Shown: in pieces, positions 10,201 to 18,081 of the stretch | Layout: each line of letters starts with the position of its first letter | Numbering within the stretch: the stretch's first letter is position 1 | From: Pseudomonas azadiae | Lineage (GTDB): Bacteria; Pseudomonadota; Gammaproteobacteria; Pseudomonadales; Pseudomonadaceae | DNA: 64,000 bases | Assembly: GCF_019145355.1 (NCBI RefSeq) | Contig: NZ_JAHSTY010000002.1 | Coordinates: 1,302,001-1,366,000 of the forward strand | Reading direction: 5' to 3' | The notes under the pieces: generated by a model | Seen by the model: only the letters and a program-made list of their open reading frames with translations | Told to the model about the DNA's origin: nothing | Database searches by the model: none | Position numbers and translations under genes: made by a program

Positions 10201-10563
10201 AGCCTGGACCAGGCTGTCAGCCGGGCGACATTGCGGGTGGGCGACCAACAGTTGGAGTACCGTCACGGCCCGATCGTGCCGATGGCGTTTGCTTGGCCGA
10301 GCGAGGCCGAGAATGGCCGCAGCAGCCTGGTGCTGGAGCGTGGTTCAGAGCGGCCATTGGGGATCGAAAAAGACAGGGGGGCCTGGTCGTTGTTCCGGTT
10401 TTTCGAGCTGATGCAAACCGAGCCTGCCAGCAGCAGGAATGCGCAGATACTCAAGGCCGACCTGGCGGGCCTGCGTGCCAATTACGTGCTGACCAGCCCG
10501 CGCAGCCCAAGCCCGTTCCAGATGGCGACATGGCGCACCTTCCGCCTGCCGGAGCAATTATGA
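7216..10563 (+). CDS. tssM: T6SS inner-membrane protein TssM (IcmF)
   Basis: TssM spans the inner membrane and reaches TssJ in the periplasm, forming the core of the T6SS trans-envelope complex. The 1115-residue protein has two N-terminal membrane helices (about residues 17-40 and 50-72), a cytoplasmic NTPase-like domain with Walker A GEQGSGKT at 134-141, a third membrane helix at about 411-432 (LALAATLVIGTAAALWMH) and a long periplasmic part ending in the beta-rich TssJ-binding region. The Walker A is intact, which is not true in all TssM proteins. The start at 7216 follows TGGGAG. The stop overlaps the phosphatase start by 4 bp. Corresponds to icmF2. Confidence 0.95.
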   Translation: MNAFFKGVGTALRKSWVWSLLLVLSSALLVWFFGPLLAVDDYRFWRSSTSRLLTISGLLLMWGLAMVVVGARRTARLHEPEHHARHQQQELIDHETRQVRGRFKEALQTLKSSLRYGSRSERWRNELPWYLLVGEQGSGKTCLLAACGLQSPLDQAEAPPGTRPYCDWYFAEEAVMVETAGRYLRQPEHSVDAAGWKTLLGLLKAWRRGRPLNGVVVTLSVDTLSSSNEHDLERHARDVRTRLHEIQQTLHVDVPVYLVLTQADRLAGFAEFFDAQQGDGTEEVLGARLVEGTSGTDIAHVREAFESVLQRLGTELIPRLHQERNIERRGRMLDFPRHVARIGDPLCLFIETAFSAHRYQRINGLRGFYLTSANTRDVRPHFVQGLFHRVIVAEADLAGLHTPERQRIQRRHGLLALAATLVIGTAAALWMHSFSFNQQRLALLLELGNVRPPAPQGSNESLALLALLDSRLAATKVFAPLADARWLDRAGLYQGEVTRAPLVSAYEQALRQQLLPYVTRLLEGQVRDRLADRERLLDSLRAYLMLNLRERRDAAWLAEYVAGQWSTDPSTHKRLNQHLARLLEQPFLAPLNNELVAQARLVLRGESLAEVVYRTLREQARSLEPYRLAEGPAFSRVEPPIPGFYTRKYLQFFEKQGPQLVNAIAQDNWVLGEGTDLSVVDLRKLVVELEQRYFSEYADAWSDALGRIRLLDSGSLRQGAQQLASLTSAQSALVQLLQQIRENTRLVPLSDRLEAMSTPVGELGALTSGALARTALPDTARRALQRRFEPLHQLLDDEQNPGGELTQALRMLDELHLQLSTLSRDSSPEQAAFKLARQRMEGQQPLLGNLRDAAARLPQPLRGWFEGMADQSWRHLLEDAYGYVNQRYQSEIFGFYAKAIQRRYPFDAHAGSDVALADFQEFFKPRGAMARFYEAYLRPFVNAEGNRYRLRTLEGRSLPMSRLVLEQLARAQTIRQGFFSEDQGDWAVRFTLAPYSLDQAVSRATLRVGDQQLEYRHGPIVPMAFAWPSEAENGRSSLVLERGSERPLGIEKDRGAWSLFRFFELMQTEPASSRNAQILKADLAGLRANYVLTSPRSPSPFQMATWRTFRLPEQL

Positions 10564-11273
10564 GCCGGGCTTATCCTTGGCGAAGTGCCGGGCGCACGGC
10601 GCAGGGCAAGAGTCGCTCGCGCAACGAGGACGCGTTCCTCGATTGCCCGCAGCGCGGTTGTTGGGCGGTGGCTGACGGCATGGGTGGCCATCATGCCGGG
10701 GATGTCGCCAGTCAACGCATCGTCAGCGGCCTGGCCGCGCTGCCAGGCCAAGGCGCTCTGGACCAGCGGATCGATGCTGCCCGACGCTGCCTGCATGGCC
10801 TCGACAGCCACTTGCAACACGCCGACGGCGTGGCAGGCGTCATGGGCAGTACGGTGGTGGTGCTGTTACTGGAGCACGACCGCGCAGCCTGCCTCTGGGC
10901 AGGTGACAGCCGATGCTACCTCTGGCGCGGGCAGCGCCTGTATCAACTGTCGCGCGACCATTCCCTGCAGCAGCACTTGATGGATAAGCAGCAGTTGAGT
11001 CCGGAGCTGGCCCAGGCTCATCCAGGCGCAAGGGCCTTGACTCGCGCGGTGGGCGCGCGCCAGCCACTGAGCCTTGAGATCCTGGAGCTGCGCGTCCAAA
11101 CCGGGGATGTGTTCCTGCTGTGCAGCGATGGTCTGTACCAAGGCCTTAGCCACCGGGAATTGGGGGGAGCCATGGGGGCAGGAACGCCACGTCAAGCAGT
11201 GGAACAGTTGTTCAACGCCGCGCTGCGGGGGCCGGCGCGGGATGACCTCACGGCTCTGGTGATCCAGCCATGA
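10560..11273 (+). CDS. pppA: PP2C-family Ser/Thr phosphatase PppA/Stp1 of T6SS
   Basis: A metal-dependent protein phosphatase expected to reverse the phosphorylation made by the downstream kinase and so reset T6SS assembly. PP2C motifs are present in order: RSRNEDAFLD near residue 22, VADGMGGHHAGD with Asp39 in the metal site, WAGDSRCYLWR, LLCSDGLYQ and C-terminal RDDLTALVI, which supplies the last metal aspartates. At 237 residues it is just the catalytic domain. It overlaps tssM and the kinase gene by 4 bp at either end, so the three are translationally coupled. It matches stp1 of HSI-II. Confidence 0.93.
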   Translation: MSRAYPWRSAGRTAQGKSRSRNEDAFLDCPQRGCWAVADGMGGHHAGDVASQRIVSGLAALPGQGALDQRIDAARRCLHGLDSHLQHADGVAGVMGSTVVVLLLEHDRAACLWAGDSRCYLWRGQRLYQLSRDHSLQQHLMDKQQLSPELAQAHPGARALTRAVGARQPLSLEILELRVQTGDVFLLCSDGLYQGLSHRELGGAMGAGTPRQAVEQLFNAALRGPARDDLTALVIQP

Positions 11274-12115
11274 ACAGGGCGGCAGGCCCGCCGAAACTGC
11301 TTGCGGGACGCTATCAGCTGGAGCGAGTCCTCGGGACTGGGGGCATGGGCGTGGTGTATCGCGCCCGTGACCTGCTGCATGAGGCGTTCGGCGAGCCGGA
11401 TTGCCGTGTAGCCCTGAAGCTGTTGGGGGAGAGCCTTTCCGATTCCACCGATGCGCATGTGTTGCTGTACAGCGAATTCGCGCTGACCCGCAGCCTGCAG
11501 CATGATCATGTGGTCCGCGCGTTTTCGTTCGAGGTCGACACGGCCCAGCAGGCGGCATTCTTCACCATGGAAGTGTTGCCTGGGCTGACCCTGGACCGCA
11601 TGCTCGCGCAGTGTCCGCAGGGGCTGCCGTGGCATGAGCTGCAACCCATGGCCCTGCAATTGCTCGATGCACTGGACTACATCCAGCGCCAAGGTGTGGT
11701 GCATGGCGATGTGAAGCCGGCCAATATCATGGTGGGGGAGCAGGGGGTGCGCTTGTTCGATTTCGGCTTGGGCCATGCCGAGGCCCAGGCAGGGGCAGGA
11801 TTGCCCGGCTTGAGCCGCAGTCGCCTGAACGCCTGGACCCCGGCGTACGCAGCGCCGGAGCTGATGGCCGGAGGGCTGCCCTCGGCCAGCGCCGATCTAT
11901 ATGGCGCGGCCTGTGTGCTGTATGAACTGGCCGAGGGACGACGGCTTGATGAGCGCCACAGCCATCTGCGCCTGCCCCGGCCCAGGCAGTTGCCCAGGCA
12001 GTGCTGGTCTGCATTGCGTTCGGCATTGGCGAGGGACCCGCAACAACGAACCGTCTGCGCCGCCGAGCTGCGGGAAAGGTTGGCTGACCGGCATCGTCGC
12101 TGGTTCGTCGGGTAA
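11270..12115 (+). CDS. ppkA: T6SS Ser/Thr protein kinase PpkA/Stk1, soluble short form
   Basis: A eukaryote-like protein kinase that probably phosphorylates a T6SS component read by the FHA protein. The glycine loop GTGGMGVVY is at residues 22-30, the ATP lysine is Lys50 (VALK), the catalytic loop HGDVKPANIM begins at His145 with Asp147, DFG is at 164-166 and the APE-like motif YAAPEL follows. The catalytic loop is HGD rather than HRD, so this is a non-RD kinase that may not need activation-loop phosphorylation. The 281-residue protein ends straight after the kinase domain; there is no membrane helix or periplasmic sensor domain as in PpkA of HSI-I. It is the last gene of the operon. Confidence 0.92.
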   Translation: MNRAAGPPKLLAGRYQLERVLGTGGMGVVYRARDLLHEAFGEPDCRVALKLLGESLSDSTDAHVLLYSEFALTRSLQHDHVVRAFSFEVDTAQQAAFFTMEVLPGLTLDRMLAQCPQGLPWHELQPMALQLLDALDYIQRQGVVHGDVKPANIMVGEQGVRLFDFGLGHAEAQAGAGLPGLSRSRLNAWTPAYAAPELMAGGLPSASADLYGAACVLYELAEGRRLDERHSHLRLPRPRQLPRQCWSALRSALARDPQQRTVCAAELRERLADRHRRWFVG

Positions 12116-12119
12116 TGCG

Positions 12120-12449
12120 TCAGCCGTCCAGGTTGTGCAGTTGGCAGTACTCTTCCCAACTCATGCCCGCCATCTGCGCCACTTCCTTGTGCACCTCAAG
12201 GCGTTGGGTTTCAAAGTCGCCGGGGGACTCGGCGGTCAGTTTGAGGGTCAGTTCCCAGGCAAACAGGCCCTGGCGTTCGGCTTCCGCTTCAAAGGCTTCA
12301 TGCAGCCGTTCGGCGCGATACTGCGCGAGGGTTTCGCCCTTGGCCTGGGCGGCCAGCGGGTTCAGGGTGTCAAGTTCGGTGGCCACATCGGGGTGTGTGT
12401 CGAGGAATCTGTCCAGCGCGCGCTGGTGGTTATCGCCGGGTGTTGACAA
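12120..12449 (-). CDS. small DUF6388-like protein, 109 aa
   Basis: The gene starts with TTG at 12449, supported by GGAG seven bases upstream on the minus strand. The product is acidic and helical, has no signal peptide or membrane segment, and contains the stretch DTHPDVATELDTLNPLAAQA and a C-terminal MSWEEYCQLHNLDG. This resembles a small family widely found in Pseudomonas and catalogued as DUF6388, from memory and not checked. No function is known. It converges on the T6SS kinase gene with 4 bases between stops, so it is not part of that operon. Confidence 0.75.
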   Translation of the reverse strand: MSTPGDNHQRALDRFLDTHPDVATELDTLNPLAAQAKGETLAQYRAERLHEAFEAEAERQGLFAWELTLKLTAESPGDFETQRLEVHKEVAQMAGMSWEEYCQLHNLDG

Positions 12450-12734
12450 GGGCTTACTCCAAACAATGGCAAGGTCAGGGTTTACGTTGAACGCTGCGGC
12501 GTCGGGGCGCCTTCGCGTATACAGACCGTACCCATTGAAGCAGATTCAGAAATTGACTTGGGTCGGAAAATTCAAATAAGCGGAAAATCCAGGGAGCTGC
12601 GCGTGATCCCAATGGAAAATTCACACGGATGAATGGCAAAAGGCTTTCGCTCACCGTGCCAGGACGTGTAGCGTTAGCCCGTGTTTACGGCGCTGCCTTC
12701 CAGGGACAGTGGGCGATGGGCAGAGGGATGGGTC
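12450..12734. other. intergenic region between DUF6388-like gene and EIIC-EAL gene
   Basis: This 285-bp divergent region should hold the promoters of both flanking genes. I see no perfect promoter, no strong hairpin and no REP element. An AT-richer patch lies at about 12545-12640 (AAATTCAAATAAGC, GGAAAATTCACACGG). The plus frame of the downstream gene is open from a GTG at 12681, but the ribosome site supports 12735. Confidence 0.6.
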
Positions 12735-14810
12735 ATGGCGCAAACGCTGTTCAAGCTTTTCTTTACCCAACGCCTGGCCGCCTTGGCCAGCACGGAGTCG
12801 CTGCGAGCGATCCGCGAAGGCTTGCTGTGGATCCTGCCGTGCCTGCTGGTGTCGGCCGGCTTCCTGGTGGTGTCCGAATGTGCCCGGGTGTTTGGCTTCG
12901 ACCCGCAGGTGGTGACGTTCCTGGCCGGCCTGCACAATCAGATCAGCGCCGTCATCCCGCTGTTGGTGGCGGCTTCCATCGGCTACATGCTTGCGATCCA
13001 GCATCGTTTGCCGCAACTGCCGGTGGCGTTCCTGTGCCTGGCCAATGTGCTGCTGGCAACGTTTATTCTGCGTGAATATCCTCGGGCTTCGGCCACCTTC
13101 GTGCTGTTCATCGCCATTGCATCGCCGCTGTTGAATGTGCCGGCAATGGCCTGGCTGCATCGTTACCGTTGGACCCGCCTGGTCAACGAAGACCTCGTGG
13201 GGCACAACCTGCGCGGCACGATCAATATGGTGGTGCCGGGCTTCATCACCGCCTTGGCATTGGTGGCGGCTTTGTCGTTGCTGCTGCAGGTGCCTTATGT
13301 GGCGCAGCTTCAGGGGCCGCAGGTACTCGACGCCCTGCAATCGCCTTATGGCAGCGGGCTGTTTGTGACCCTGATGAATTCTTTGCTGTGGTTTTTCGGG
13401 ATCCACGGTGTTTACGCCATGCAACCGTTGTTCGATGTGCTGGACCAGGCCGTGGTGCTGAACGGTGCTGCGCTGGCGGCGGGCGAGCCGATCAAGTACC
13501 TATTGAATGGCGGCTTGCTGGGCAGTTTTGCGTTTATCGGTGGCTCGGGCGGTGCGCTGTGCCTGCTGCTGGCGATACTGCTGGTCTCTAAAAGCCAGTC
13601 CATGCGCCTGTTGGCGGTGGCGAGTTTGCCGCTTTCGCTGTTCAACGTCAGTGAAGTGCTGTTGTTCGGCTTGCCGATCATCCTCAACCCGCGTTTATTC
13701 ATACCGTTTTTGATCGTACCCGCATTGAACGCCACCGTGGCGTTAACCGTGGTGCAACTGGGATGGGTGTCGCCGGCGGTGGCCAGTGTTCCGTTCACCG
13801 CCCCGGTGCTCCTCAACGCCTACCTCAGTACCCAGGGCGACTTGGCGGCAGTGGCGCTGCAAGTGCTGCTGCTGGGGCTGGGCACCCTGGTGTATGCGCC
13901 GTATGTGCGCGCGATCCACCGCCAGGCCAGCGAAGGCGGCACGGTGTACCTCAAGTCCCTGGACATGACCTTCCGTGGCCTGGAGGAAAAGGGCCGGCTG
14001 CGCGAGCTGGACCCGGTGCTCGCCTCCCACAGGACCTTGGCGCGCCAGGCCAGCGAGCTGAGCCGCATCCAGCAGATCAGCGACTACGAGTTCTACCTCG
14101 AATTCCAACCGCAGGTCTCGACCCGCACCGGCCTGTGCACCGGTTGTGAAGCACTGATGCGTGCCCGTGATGCCAATGGCACGGTGCATTCACCCTGGGA
14201 GTTCCTGCAGTGGCTGGCCCAGGCGCGGTTGATGCCGGATGTGGATGTGTGGGTGGCGTCCCAGGCGGTGCGCCAATACCAGAAGTGGCGCAAGCTCGGC
14301 TTTGCATTGCCGATGACCATCAATGTTTCCAGCGCGACCCTGACCGACGCCGCTCATGGCGAGCGCCTTGTGGAGATCCTCGCCCAAGCCCACGGCCAGG
14401 TGTCGGTGGAGATTACCGAGGAAGCACTGGTCGGTGACATCCAGGTCACGCGCCGGACCATCCAGAAGCTGCAAGCCATCGGCGCCAAGGTCTATATCGA
14501 TGACTTCGGCACCGGGTTTTCAGCCTTGAGTTACCTGCACCAGTTTCCGGTTGACTTCATCAAGATCGACCGCAGTTTCGTCGTGGCCCAGCACGACCCC
14601 AAGGGCGCTCAGGTCATGACCGGCATGTTGCGCTTCTGTGAAGCGCTGAACCTGGGCGTGGTGGTGGAAGGGGTGGAAACCGCCGAGCAACTGGCTTTTC
14701 TGAATACCGGCGCCGAGCTGATTATCCAGGGCTGGTATTTCAGCAAGGCGCTGCCGGGCGACCAGTTGGAGGGCTTCGTGCGTGAGCGCGCCGCCCTGGC
14801 GCAGAGCTAA
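12735..14810 (+). CDS. PTS EIIC-like membrane domain fused to c-di-GMP phosphodiesterase (EAL)
   Basis: A 691-residue membrane-bound c-di-GMP phosphodiesterase. The first 400 or so residues form many hydrophobic helices resembling the EIIC permease of the lactose/cellobiose PTS type, including FFGIHGVYAMQPLFDVLDQA and the GEPIKYLLNGGLLGSFAFIG segment. The EAL domain occupies about 440-685 and looks catalytically complete: EAL at Glu472, NVSS, EITEEAL, DDFGTGFS at Asp589-Asp590, KIDRSF and VVEGVE. No EIIA or EIIB domain is attached or adjacent, so the EIIC part more likely senses or binds a sugar than phosphorylates it. The start at 12735 follows GAGGGATGGG. Its TAA overlaps the stop of the convergent next gene. 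Confidence 0.9.
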   Translation: MAQTLFKLFFTQRLAALASTESLRAIREGLLWILPCLLVSAGFLVVSECARVFGFDPQVVTFLAGLHNQISAVIPLLVAASIGYMLAIQHRLPQLPVAFLCLANVLLATFILREYPRASATFVLFIAIASPLLNVPAMAWLHRYRWTRLVNEDLVGHNLRGTINMVVPGFITALALVAALSLLLQVPYVAQLQGPQVLDALQSPYGSGLFVTLMNSLLWFFGIHGVYAMQPLFDVLDQAVVLNGAALAAGEPIKYLLNGGLLGSFAFIGGSGGALCLLLAILLVSKSQSMRLLAVASLPLSLFNVSEVLLFGLPIILNPRLFIPFLIVPALNATVALTVVQLGWVSPAVASVPFTAPVLLNAYLSTQGDLAAVALQVLLLGLGTLVYAPYVRAIHRQASEGGTVYLKSLDMTFRGLEEKGRLRELDPVLASHRTLARQASELSRIQQISDYEFYLEFQPQVSTRTGLCTGCEALMRARDANGTVHSPWEFLQWLAQARLMPDVDVWVASQAVRQYQKWRKLGFALPMTINVSSATLTDAAHGERLVEILAQAHGQVSVEITEEALVGDIQVTRRTIQKLQAIGAKVYIDDFGTGFSALSYLHQFPVDFIKIDRSFVVAQHDPKGAQVMTGMLRFCEALNLGVVVEGVETAEQLAFLNTGAELIIQGWYFSKALPGDQLEGFVRERAALAQS

Positions 14811-15640
14811 TACCCGCGCGGGGTCTGCTCGATCTCTTCGACCAGTTCATCAATCCCCGCCAGGCGTGCCCGGTTGTCGTGGTCCCAGGGGTGGAACCCA
14901 GGCTTGAAGTAGTGCAGCCATGGCAGCAGCATGCGGGGGAAAACGCCCTTGGGCCCATACAGGAATTTCAACATGCGCCAGAAACCCTTCAGATGCCCAC
15001 CCGACTTGCGGTCGGCAATCAGCAGGCGCAGGTGGAAATCAAATACCACCACCCAGAAGATCACCGTGGTGGTCAGCATGGTTCCGGTACGCAGTAAGTA
15101 GCGCAGGGGCCCGGGCTTGATCACGCGGTTCCACACATCGAAGGCCACGGCTTTGTGTTCGGTTTCTTCCAGGGCGTGCCAGTACCACATTTGCTGGTAA
15201 CCCTTGAGTGAGTTTCCGAAGCGTGACGGGTCGCTCAGCAGTATTTCCGCGAGCATCGCGGTGTAGTGCTCAAGGGCAATGGTCACCGCCAGGTTGAAGG
15301 ACGGCGGCAGGTGTTTTTTCTGCAGGTCGAGGATGAATTTCAGCTTACGGTCCAGGCTGTGCGCCGGCAAGCCAGCCGCCTGCAAAAGATCGTTATAGGC
15401 CACATGCTCACGGCTGTGCATGGCCTCCTGGCCGATAAAACCCTGGACCGCCTTTTTCAGCTCGGGATCATCGATGCGCGGACGGTAGTGGCGCACGCTG
15501 TCCATGAAAAACAGCTCGCCCTGGGGGAACAGCAACGACAGGGCGTTGAAGAAATGCGTGATGAACGGGCCCTGTTCATGCCAGTCCTTGATGCGCTCGG
15601 CGGGCAGGGCGAAACGGATGTCACGGCGGATCGGCAACAT
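14807..15640 (-). CDS. metal-dependent hydrolase, PF10118 family
   Basis: A 277-residue protein of the predicted metal-dependent hydrolase family PF10118, often found beside lipid and wax genes in Pseudomonas. The likely metal ligands are spread over helices: EQGPFITHFFNALSLLFPQGE, GQEAMHSREH, ALEHYTAMLAE and HALEETEHKAVAFD. The E/H pattern (E, ExxH, H, ExxE, H) is that of a di-iron-like four-helix fold. One hydrophobic helix at about 180-200 (MLTTTVIFWVVVFDFHLRLL) may associate it with a membrane. It is the third gene of a minus-strand operon with the SDR and monooxygenase, 15 bp downstream of the SDR. The substrate is not known. Confidence 0.85.
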   Translation of the reverse strand: MLPIRRDIRFALPAERIKDWHEQGPFITHFFNALSLLFPQGELFFMDSVRHYRPRIDDPELKKAVQGFIGQEAMHSREHVAYNDLLQAAGLPAHSLDRKLKFILDLQKKHLPPSFNLAVTIALEHYTAMLAEILLSDPSRFGNSLKGYQQMWYWHALEETEHKAVAFDVWNRVIKPGPLRYLLRTGTMLTTTVIFWVVVFDFHLRLLIADRKSGGHLKGFWRMLKFLYGPKGVFPRMLLPWLHYFKPGFHPWDHDNRARLAGIDELVEEIEQTPRGY

Positions 15641-15655
15641 GATGCGTGCTCCTGT

Positions 15656-16546
15656 TCAGAGGCGGGGTTCGTCGTTGGTTTCAAACACCGGCCGGCGTAC
15701 CTTGGGCGCCCTACGTTTGCTGGCGAATACCACCAGCGCTTGATAGGCCGCCGGCATGCAACGGGCGAGCAGGTCGAGGAAATACGCGTCGCGTCCGATC
15801 AGCACACGACGTTTGTTTTTACGCACGCCCTGCAGGATCACGTTGGCGGCCTGGTCGGCGTCGGTGATGAACAGCTTCTCGAAGTCGGCGCGGGCCTGCT
15901 GTTCGCTGTGGATCAGGAAGCCAGTCATGTTCGCGTCGATACGGCTGCTGCGACAGATGTCGGTGCGGATGCCGCCGGGGTGCACGCAGGTGGCCGACAC
16001 GCCGCAGCGTTGCAGGTCGAGTTCCTGGCGCAGGGACTCGGTAAAGCCGCGCACCGCGAACTTGGTGGCGTTGTAGCCGCTCATGCCCGGTTGCGCAAAC
16101 AGGCCGAACACGCTGGACGTGTTGACCACATGGCCATCACCGCAGGCCTTCAAATACGGCAAAAACGCTTTGGTGCCGTAGACAACGCCCCAGAAATTGA
16201 TGCCGACGATCCATTCCAGGTCGGCGTAGTCCACACCTTCCACCGTGCTCGACAACGCAACCCCGGCATTGTTGAACACCAGGTTGACCTGGCCATGTTC
16301 GGCAACGCAGCGCGCGGCCCAATCCTCCATGGCCTGGCGGTCGGCAACGTCCAGTGCCTGGGTGGTGACTCGCACGGGGGCCAGGGTTGAGGTGTTGATC
16401 AACGCGACGGTCTGTTCCAGCCCTTGGGCGTTTTTGTCCGCCAGGGCCAGGTGGCAACCTTCCCGCGCCAGGGCCAGGGCCAAGGCGCGTCCCATGCCCG
16501 ATGCCGCGCCGGTAATGGCCGCTACGCGGCCGTTGAATGACTTCAT
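15656..16546 (-). CDS. short-chain dehydrogenase/reductase (SDR)
   Basis: A 296-residue classical SDR that should oxidise an alcohol or reduce a ketone with NAD(P). It has the nucleotide motif TGAASGMG (residues 12-19), NNAG at 92-95, catalytic Ser144/145, and Tyr158-Lys162 in GYNATK. The start is at ATG 16546 because this overlaps the monooxygenase stop by 4 bp; the same frame upstream belongs to the other gene. The C-terminal 50 residues (LLARCMPAAYQALVVFASKR) are hydrophobic and basic, as in SDRs that sit on membranes and act on lipids. Pairing with a Baeyer-Villiger enzyme suggests it makes the ketone substrate or processes its alcohol. Confidence 0.9.
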   Translation of the reverse strand: MKSFNGRVAAITGAASGMGRALALALAREGCHLALADKNAQGLEQTVALINTSTLAPVRVTTQALDVADRQAMEDWAARCVAEHGQVNLVFNNAGVALSSTVEGVDYADLEWIVGINFWGVVYGTKAFLPYLKACGDGHVVNTSSVFGLFAQPGMSGYNATKFAVRGFTESLRQELDLQRCGVSATCVHPGGIRTDICRSSRIDANMTGFLIHSEQQARADFEKLFITDADQAANVILQGVRKNKRRVLIGRDAYFLDLLARCMPAAYQALVVFASKRRAPKVRRPVFETNDEPRL

Positions 16547-18081
16547 GACAGGCTGCCTTCTGCGGTGGAGTGGGGCGCCGCCACCGGATGGCCGGGCGCA
16601 TTGATCGGCTGCAGGTCGATCGCATAGTCCTTGAGCGCAAACTGCCGGGTGATCTGCTTGAAACGCCAGGTCGAGCCCGGCCACAGGGTGGTGTTCCTGC
16701 CGGTGCGCGGGTCGAGGTACCAACTCTGGCAACCGCCGGTGTTCCAGATGGTTCGTTTGAGTTTGTCTTGCAGCCGTCTGTTGTAGGCGCTTTCCACGGC
16801 GGGCTTGACGTCCACGGTGGCGATGCGCTGGCGCTGCATCTGCTTGAGTGCGTCGAGGATGTAGCTCACCTGGGCTTCGATCATCAGGATCATCGAGTTA
16901 TGCCCCAGGCCGGTATTGGGCCCGACGATCAGGAACAGGTTCGGGTAGCCCGGCACCGTGGTGCCCTTGTAGGCGTGGGCGCCGTCTTGCCAGCTGTCCA
17001 TCAGGTCCACGCCGCCACGCCCGATGATGCAGTCGCGTGGCAAGGGGTCGGTGGCCTGGAACCCGGTGCCGAAGATCAGGCAATCGGCCGGATGCTTGAG
17101 GCCGTCGGCGGTGACCACCCCATCGGCTTCGATGCGCGCTATGTGATCGGTGACCACCGCGACATTGCTGCGCGATAACGCCGGGTAGTAGTCGTTGGAA
17201 ATCAGCACGCGCTTGCAGCCGATGGTGTAGTCCGGCGTCAGCGTCTTGCGCAGGGAAGGGCGCGGCACTTGTTTATGCAGGTGGCGCACGGCGATTTTCT
17301 GCACCATCCCCATCAGGCGTGGGTGCAGGGCGAAGCCGACCACTCGGCCTTCCAGCGCCCAGTAGAAAGCGCCACGCACCAGGCGTTGAGTGACGGGCAA
17401 ATGCTTGAACAACCAGCGCTCGAACGGTGAAATCGGCCGGTCGGGTTTGGGCATGATCCAGGGCGGGGTGCGCTGGAACAGGTCCAGATGCGCCACGTGC
17501 GGCGCGATCCGCGGCACGAACTGAATGGCGCTGGCGCCGGTGCCGATCACCGCCACGCGCTTGCCCTTCAAGCAATAGTCGTGGTCCCACTGCTGAGAGT
17601 GAAAGCGCTTGCCCTTGAAGCTGTGCAGCCCTGGGATATCCGGCAGCGCCGGGCGCGACAGGCCGCCCATGCCCGACACCAGCACCCGTGCGCTGACCTG
17701 GCTGCCGTCGCTGAAGCTCAGTTGCCAGCGTTGCCGGGCTTCATCGAACACCGCGCGCACAAGCCCCATGCCGAAACGCAGGTAGGGCGCCAATTCAAAG
17801 CGCGTGGCGCATTGCTCCAGGTACGCACGGATTTCCGCTTGCGGCGCGAACTGCCGCGTCCAATCCGGGTTGGGTGCGAAGGAAAACGAATACACATGGG
17901 ACTGCACATCGCAGGCGCAACCCGGGTAGTGGTTGTCCCGCCACGTGCCGCCGAGGCTGTCGGCCTGCTCGGCGATAAAGAAATCGGTGAACCCGGCCTC
18001 CTTGAGCTTGATCGCCATGCACAGGCCGGCGAAGCCTGAGCCGATGATGGCAATGTCGATTGAATCACTGCGGGCATTCAT
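16543..18081 (-). CDS. FAD-dependent Baeyer-Villiger-type monooxygenase
   Basis: A 512-residue flavoprotein monooxygenase that inserts oxygen next to a carbonyl, giving an ester or lactone. The FAD motif GSGFAG is at residues 14-19, the Baeyer-Villiger fingerprint FKGKRFHSQQWD is at 155-166 (consensus FxGxxxHxxxW[PD]) and the NADPH-binding GTGASA is at 180-185. The start is ATG 18081 (MNARSDSIDIAIIG); the frame continues upstream but no ribosome site supports that. It is first in an operon with an SDR and PF10118 hydrolase. A neighbouring alpha/beta hydrolase transcribed divergently could cleave the ester. The natural substrate may be a long-chain or cyclic ketone; this is inference. Confidence 0.92.
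   Translation of the reverse strand: MNARSDSIDIAIIGSGFAGLCMAIKLKEAGFTDFFIAEQADSLGGTWRDNHYPGCACDVQSHVYSFSFAPNPDWTRQFAPQAEIRAYLEQCATRFELAPYLRFGMGLVRAVFDEARQRWQLSFSDGSQVSARVLVSGMGGLSRPALPDIPGLHSFKGKRFHSQQWDHDYCLKGKRVAVIGTGASAIQFVPRIAPHVAHLDLFQRTPPWIMPKPDRPISPFERWLFKHLPVTQRLVRGAFYWALEGRVVGFALHPRLMGMVQKIAVRHLHKQVPRPSLRKTLTPDYTIGCKRVLISNDYYPALSRSNVAVVTDHIARIEADGVVTADGLKHPADCLIFGTGFQATDPLPRDCIIGRGGVDLMDSWQDGAHAYKGTTVPGYPNLFLIVGPNTGLGHNSMILMIEAQVSYILDALKQMQRQRIATVDVKPAVESAYNRRLQDKLKRTIWNTGGCQSWYLDPRTGRNTTLWPGSTWRFKQITRQFALKDYAIDLQPINAPGHPVAAPHSTAEGSLS

Noticed and set aside
16547..16732. Upstream extension of the SDR
   Set aside because: It reads through the end of the monooxygenase gene in another frame. 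The 4-bp overlap and the SDR start MKSFNGRVAAITG fix the start at 16546.
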